A stretch of DNA of 22,314 bases from DRVP01 sp964604045 (lineage in GTDB: Archaea; Thermoproteota; Bathyarchaeia; Bathyarchaeales; Bathycorpusculaceae): the NCBI GenBank assembly GCA_964604045.1, contig CAZRXM010000011.1:1-22314 (forward strand), written 5' to 3'. Position numbers and translations under genes: made by a program. This document shows, piece by piece, positions 21,610 through 22,314 of this stretch (the first letter of the stretch is position 1; the number at the start of each line of letters is the position of its first letter). The notes beneath the pieces are model-generated. The model did not search any database. It was not told the origin of the DNA and saw only the letters and a program-made list of their open reading frames with translations.

Positions 21610-21990
21610 ATGTCCAAACCATTCTATGTAAAGTTTGAGGTTCCGAAGGAGGTTGCAGATGCGGCCTATGAAGCCCTGCAAATAGCTGCAAAAACGGGAA
21701 CGGTGAAGAAAGGCACAAATGAGACGACAAAAGCTGTTGAAAGGGGATTGGCAAAACTAGTTGTTATTGCAGAGGACGTCGACCCCCCGGAAGTTGTGGC
21801 GCATCTACCTCTTCTTTGCGAGGAGAGAAAAATCCCCTACGTGTATGTTCCAAGCAAGGCTAAGCTCGGCGAAGCTGTAGGTATAGAGGTTTCAGCAGCA
21901 TCCGCATGCATCATAAACGAAGGGGAAGCCGGAAGCCTCGTTAAAGAAATAACCAAGAGAGTTGAACAGATAAGGAAAGGAGTCAAGTAA
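21610..21990 (+). CDS. rpl7ae: Ribosomal protein L7Ae
   Basis: L7Ae binds kink-turns in the ribosome, in C/D and H/ACA guide RNPs and in archaeal RNase P. The 126-residue protein has the core GTVKKGTNETTKAVERGLAKLVVIAEDVDPPEVVAHLPLLCEE, where GTNETTK is the RNA-contact motif, followed by IPYVYVPSKAKLGEAVG and the loop VSAASACI that grips the kink-turn. I choose ATG 21610; the GTG at 21601 is part of the SD GGGGTGAGG (21598-21606). Its TAA shares one base with the S28e ATG, so the two are coupled. The order L7Ae-S28e-L24e is common in archaea. Confidence 0.96.
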   Translation: MSKPFYVKFEVPKEVADAAYEALQIAAKTGTVKKGTNETTKAVERGLAKLVVIAEDVDPPEVVAHLPLLCEERKIPYVYVPSKAKLGEAVGIEVSAASACIINEGEAGSLVKEITKRVEQIRKGVK

Positions 21991-22223
21991 TGAGCAAGGA
22001 AAAGGAAGCATCAACAGAAGAAGAACTAACTCCGGCGGAAGTAATACAGATTATCGGAAGAACAGGTGTAACAGGGGAAATAACCCAAGTCAGAGTGCGG
22101 ATCTTGGAAGGCAGAGACAAGGGACGTATAATAACCAGAAACGTAAAAGGACCAGTCAGACTCCACGACATCTTAATGCTTAGAGAGACTGAAAGAGAAG
22201 CAAAGAGAATAGGGACGAAATAG
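21990..22223 (+). CDS. rps28e: Ribosomal protein S28e
   Basis: A 77-residue OB-fold protein of the small subunit, near the mRNA exit channel. It carries TPAEVIQIIGRTGVTGEITQVRVRILEGRDKGR, RNVKGPVRLHDILMLRETEREA and a basic end, matching archaeal S28e. A short acidic N-terminal extension (about residues 2-12) precedes the core. The ATG overlaps the L7Ae stop by one base (TAATG), and AAGGAG lies about 7 bases upstream. Confidence 0.96.
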   Translation: MSKEKEASTEEELTPAEVIQIIGRTGVTGEITQVRVRILEGRDKGRIITRNVKGPVRLHDILMLRETEREAKRIGTK

Positions 22224-22249
22224 CTACAAAGCCACTGGGGGAGAAAGAC

Positions 22250-22314
22250 TTGCCAAAGCTTAGGAAATGCTCATTTTGTGGCAATGAATTTCCACCGGGA
22301 ACTGGAATGATGTA
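22250..22314 (+). CDS. rpl24e: Ribosomal protein L24e (5' part)
   Basis: The first 21 codons of a gene cut by the window end. TTG 22250 gives MPKLRKCSFCGNEFPPGTGM, which is the zinc-finger N terminus of L24e (Cys-X2-Cys, then the conserved PPGTG). GGGGGAG at 22237-22243 lies 6 bases upstream. It follows S28e by 26 bases in the usual archaeal ribosomal cluster. Confidence 0.9.
   Translation, partial: MPKLRKCSFCGNEFPPGTGMM

Noticed and set aside
77..22314. CRISPR arrays, transposases, integrases, toxin-antitoxin or restriction genes
   Set aside because: I found no regularly spaced repeats and no protein with such motifs. Gene content is core metabolism and information processing throughout.

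Overview
The window is a gene-dense stretch of an archaeal chromosome. Evidence for Archaea: a TFB (IIB-type) transcription factor, Alba, Gar1, L7Ae, ribosomal proteins L40e, S28e and L24e, a formyl-methanofuran:H4MPT formyltransferase (Ftr), a PurS-type FGAM synthase, TATA-box promoters about 25 bases upstream of starts, and a mix of leaderless and Shine-Dalgarno (SD) starts with frequent TTG and GTG. Together these suggest a Thermoproteota lineage with a tetrahydromethanopterin C1 pathway, such as Bathyarchaeia. The lineage is an inference; no rRNA is present to confirm it. I see no rRNA, tRNA, CRISPR array, insertion sequence or prophage, and no gene-free stretch over 300 bases.

Layout. 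(1) 77-2574 (+): korABC, a 2-oxoacid:ferredoxin oxidoreductase. (2) 2629-7229 (+): purM, then purS-purL-purQ. (3) 7212-9037 (-): ftr and a PfkB-family kinase, translationally coupled and running into the 3' end of purQ. (4) 9123-13168 (-): purF, purD and a HAD-family phosphatase-like gene. (5) 13287-15484 (-): alba, a zinc-ribbon/KH protein and aspS. (6) 15629-18158 (+): an Lrp-like regulator followed by sucC and sucD. (7) 18235-18575 (+): L40e and a 19-residue lysine-rich microprotein. (8) 18618-20156: a DUF116 protein, an unrecognised 136-residue protein and a zinc-ribbon/coiled-coil protein. (9) 20252-22314: gar1-tfb (-) divergent from L7Ae-S28e-L24e (+).

How the genes work together. Blocks 2 and 4 encode most of the early steps of IMP synthesis (PurF, PurD, PurSLQ, PurM). 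The GAR transformylase step is not present here, and a C1-transfer gene (ftr) sits between the two halves. KorABC and SucCD could make and then cleave succinyl-CoA, with ATP formed by substrate-level phosphorylation, or run in reverse. The last blocks are information-processing genes. L7Ae and Gar1, both H/ACA RNP proteins, are transcribed divergently from one short intergenic region.

Most noteworthy: a perfect 10-bp inverted repeat around the alba TATA box and a second palindrome beside the regulator's TATA box; the microprotein with a near-ideal promoter and SD; an AspRS with residues of the non-discriminating type; a PurF with four cysteines spaced as in the 4Fe-4S enzyme of Bacillus subtilis; and a palindrome at the likely transcription start of the zinc-ribbon/coiled-coil gene.
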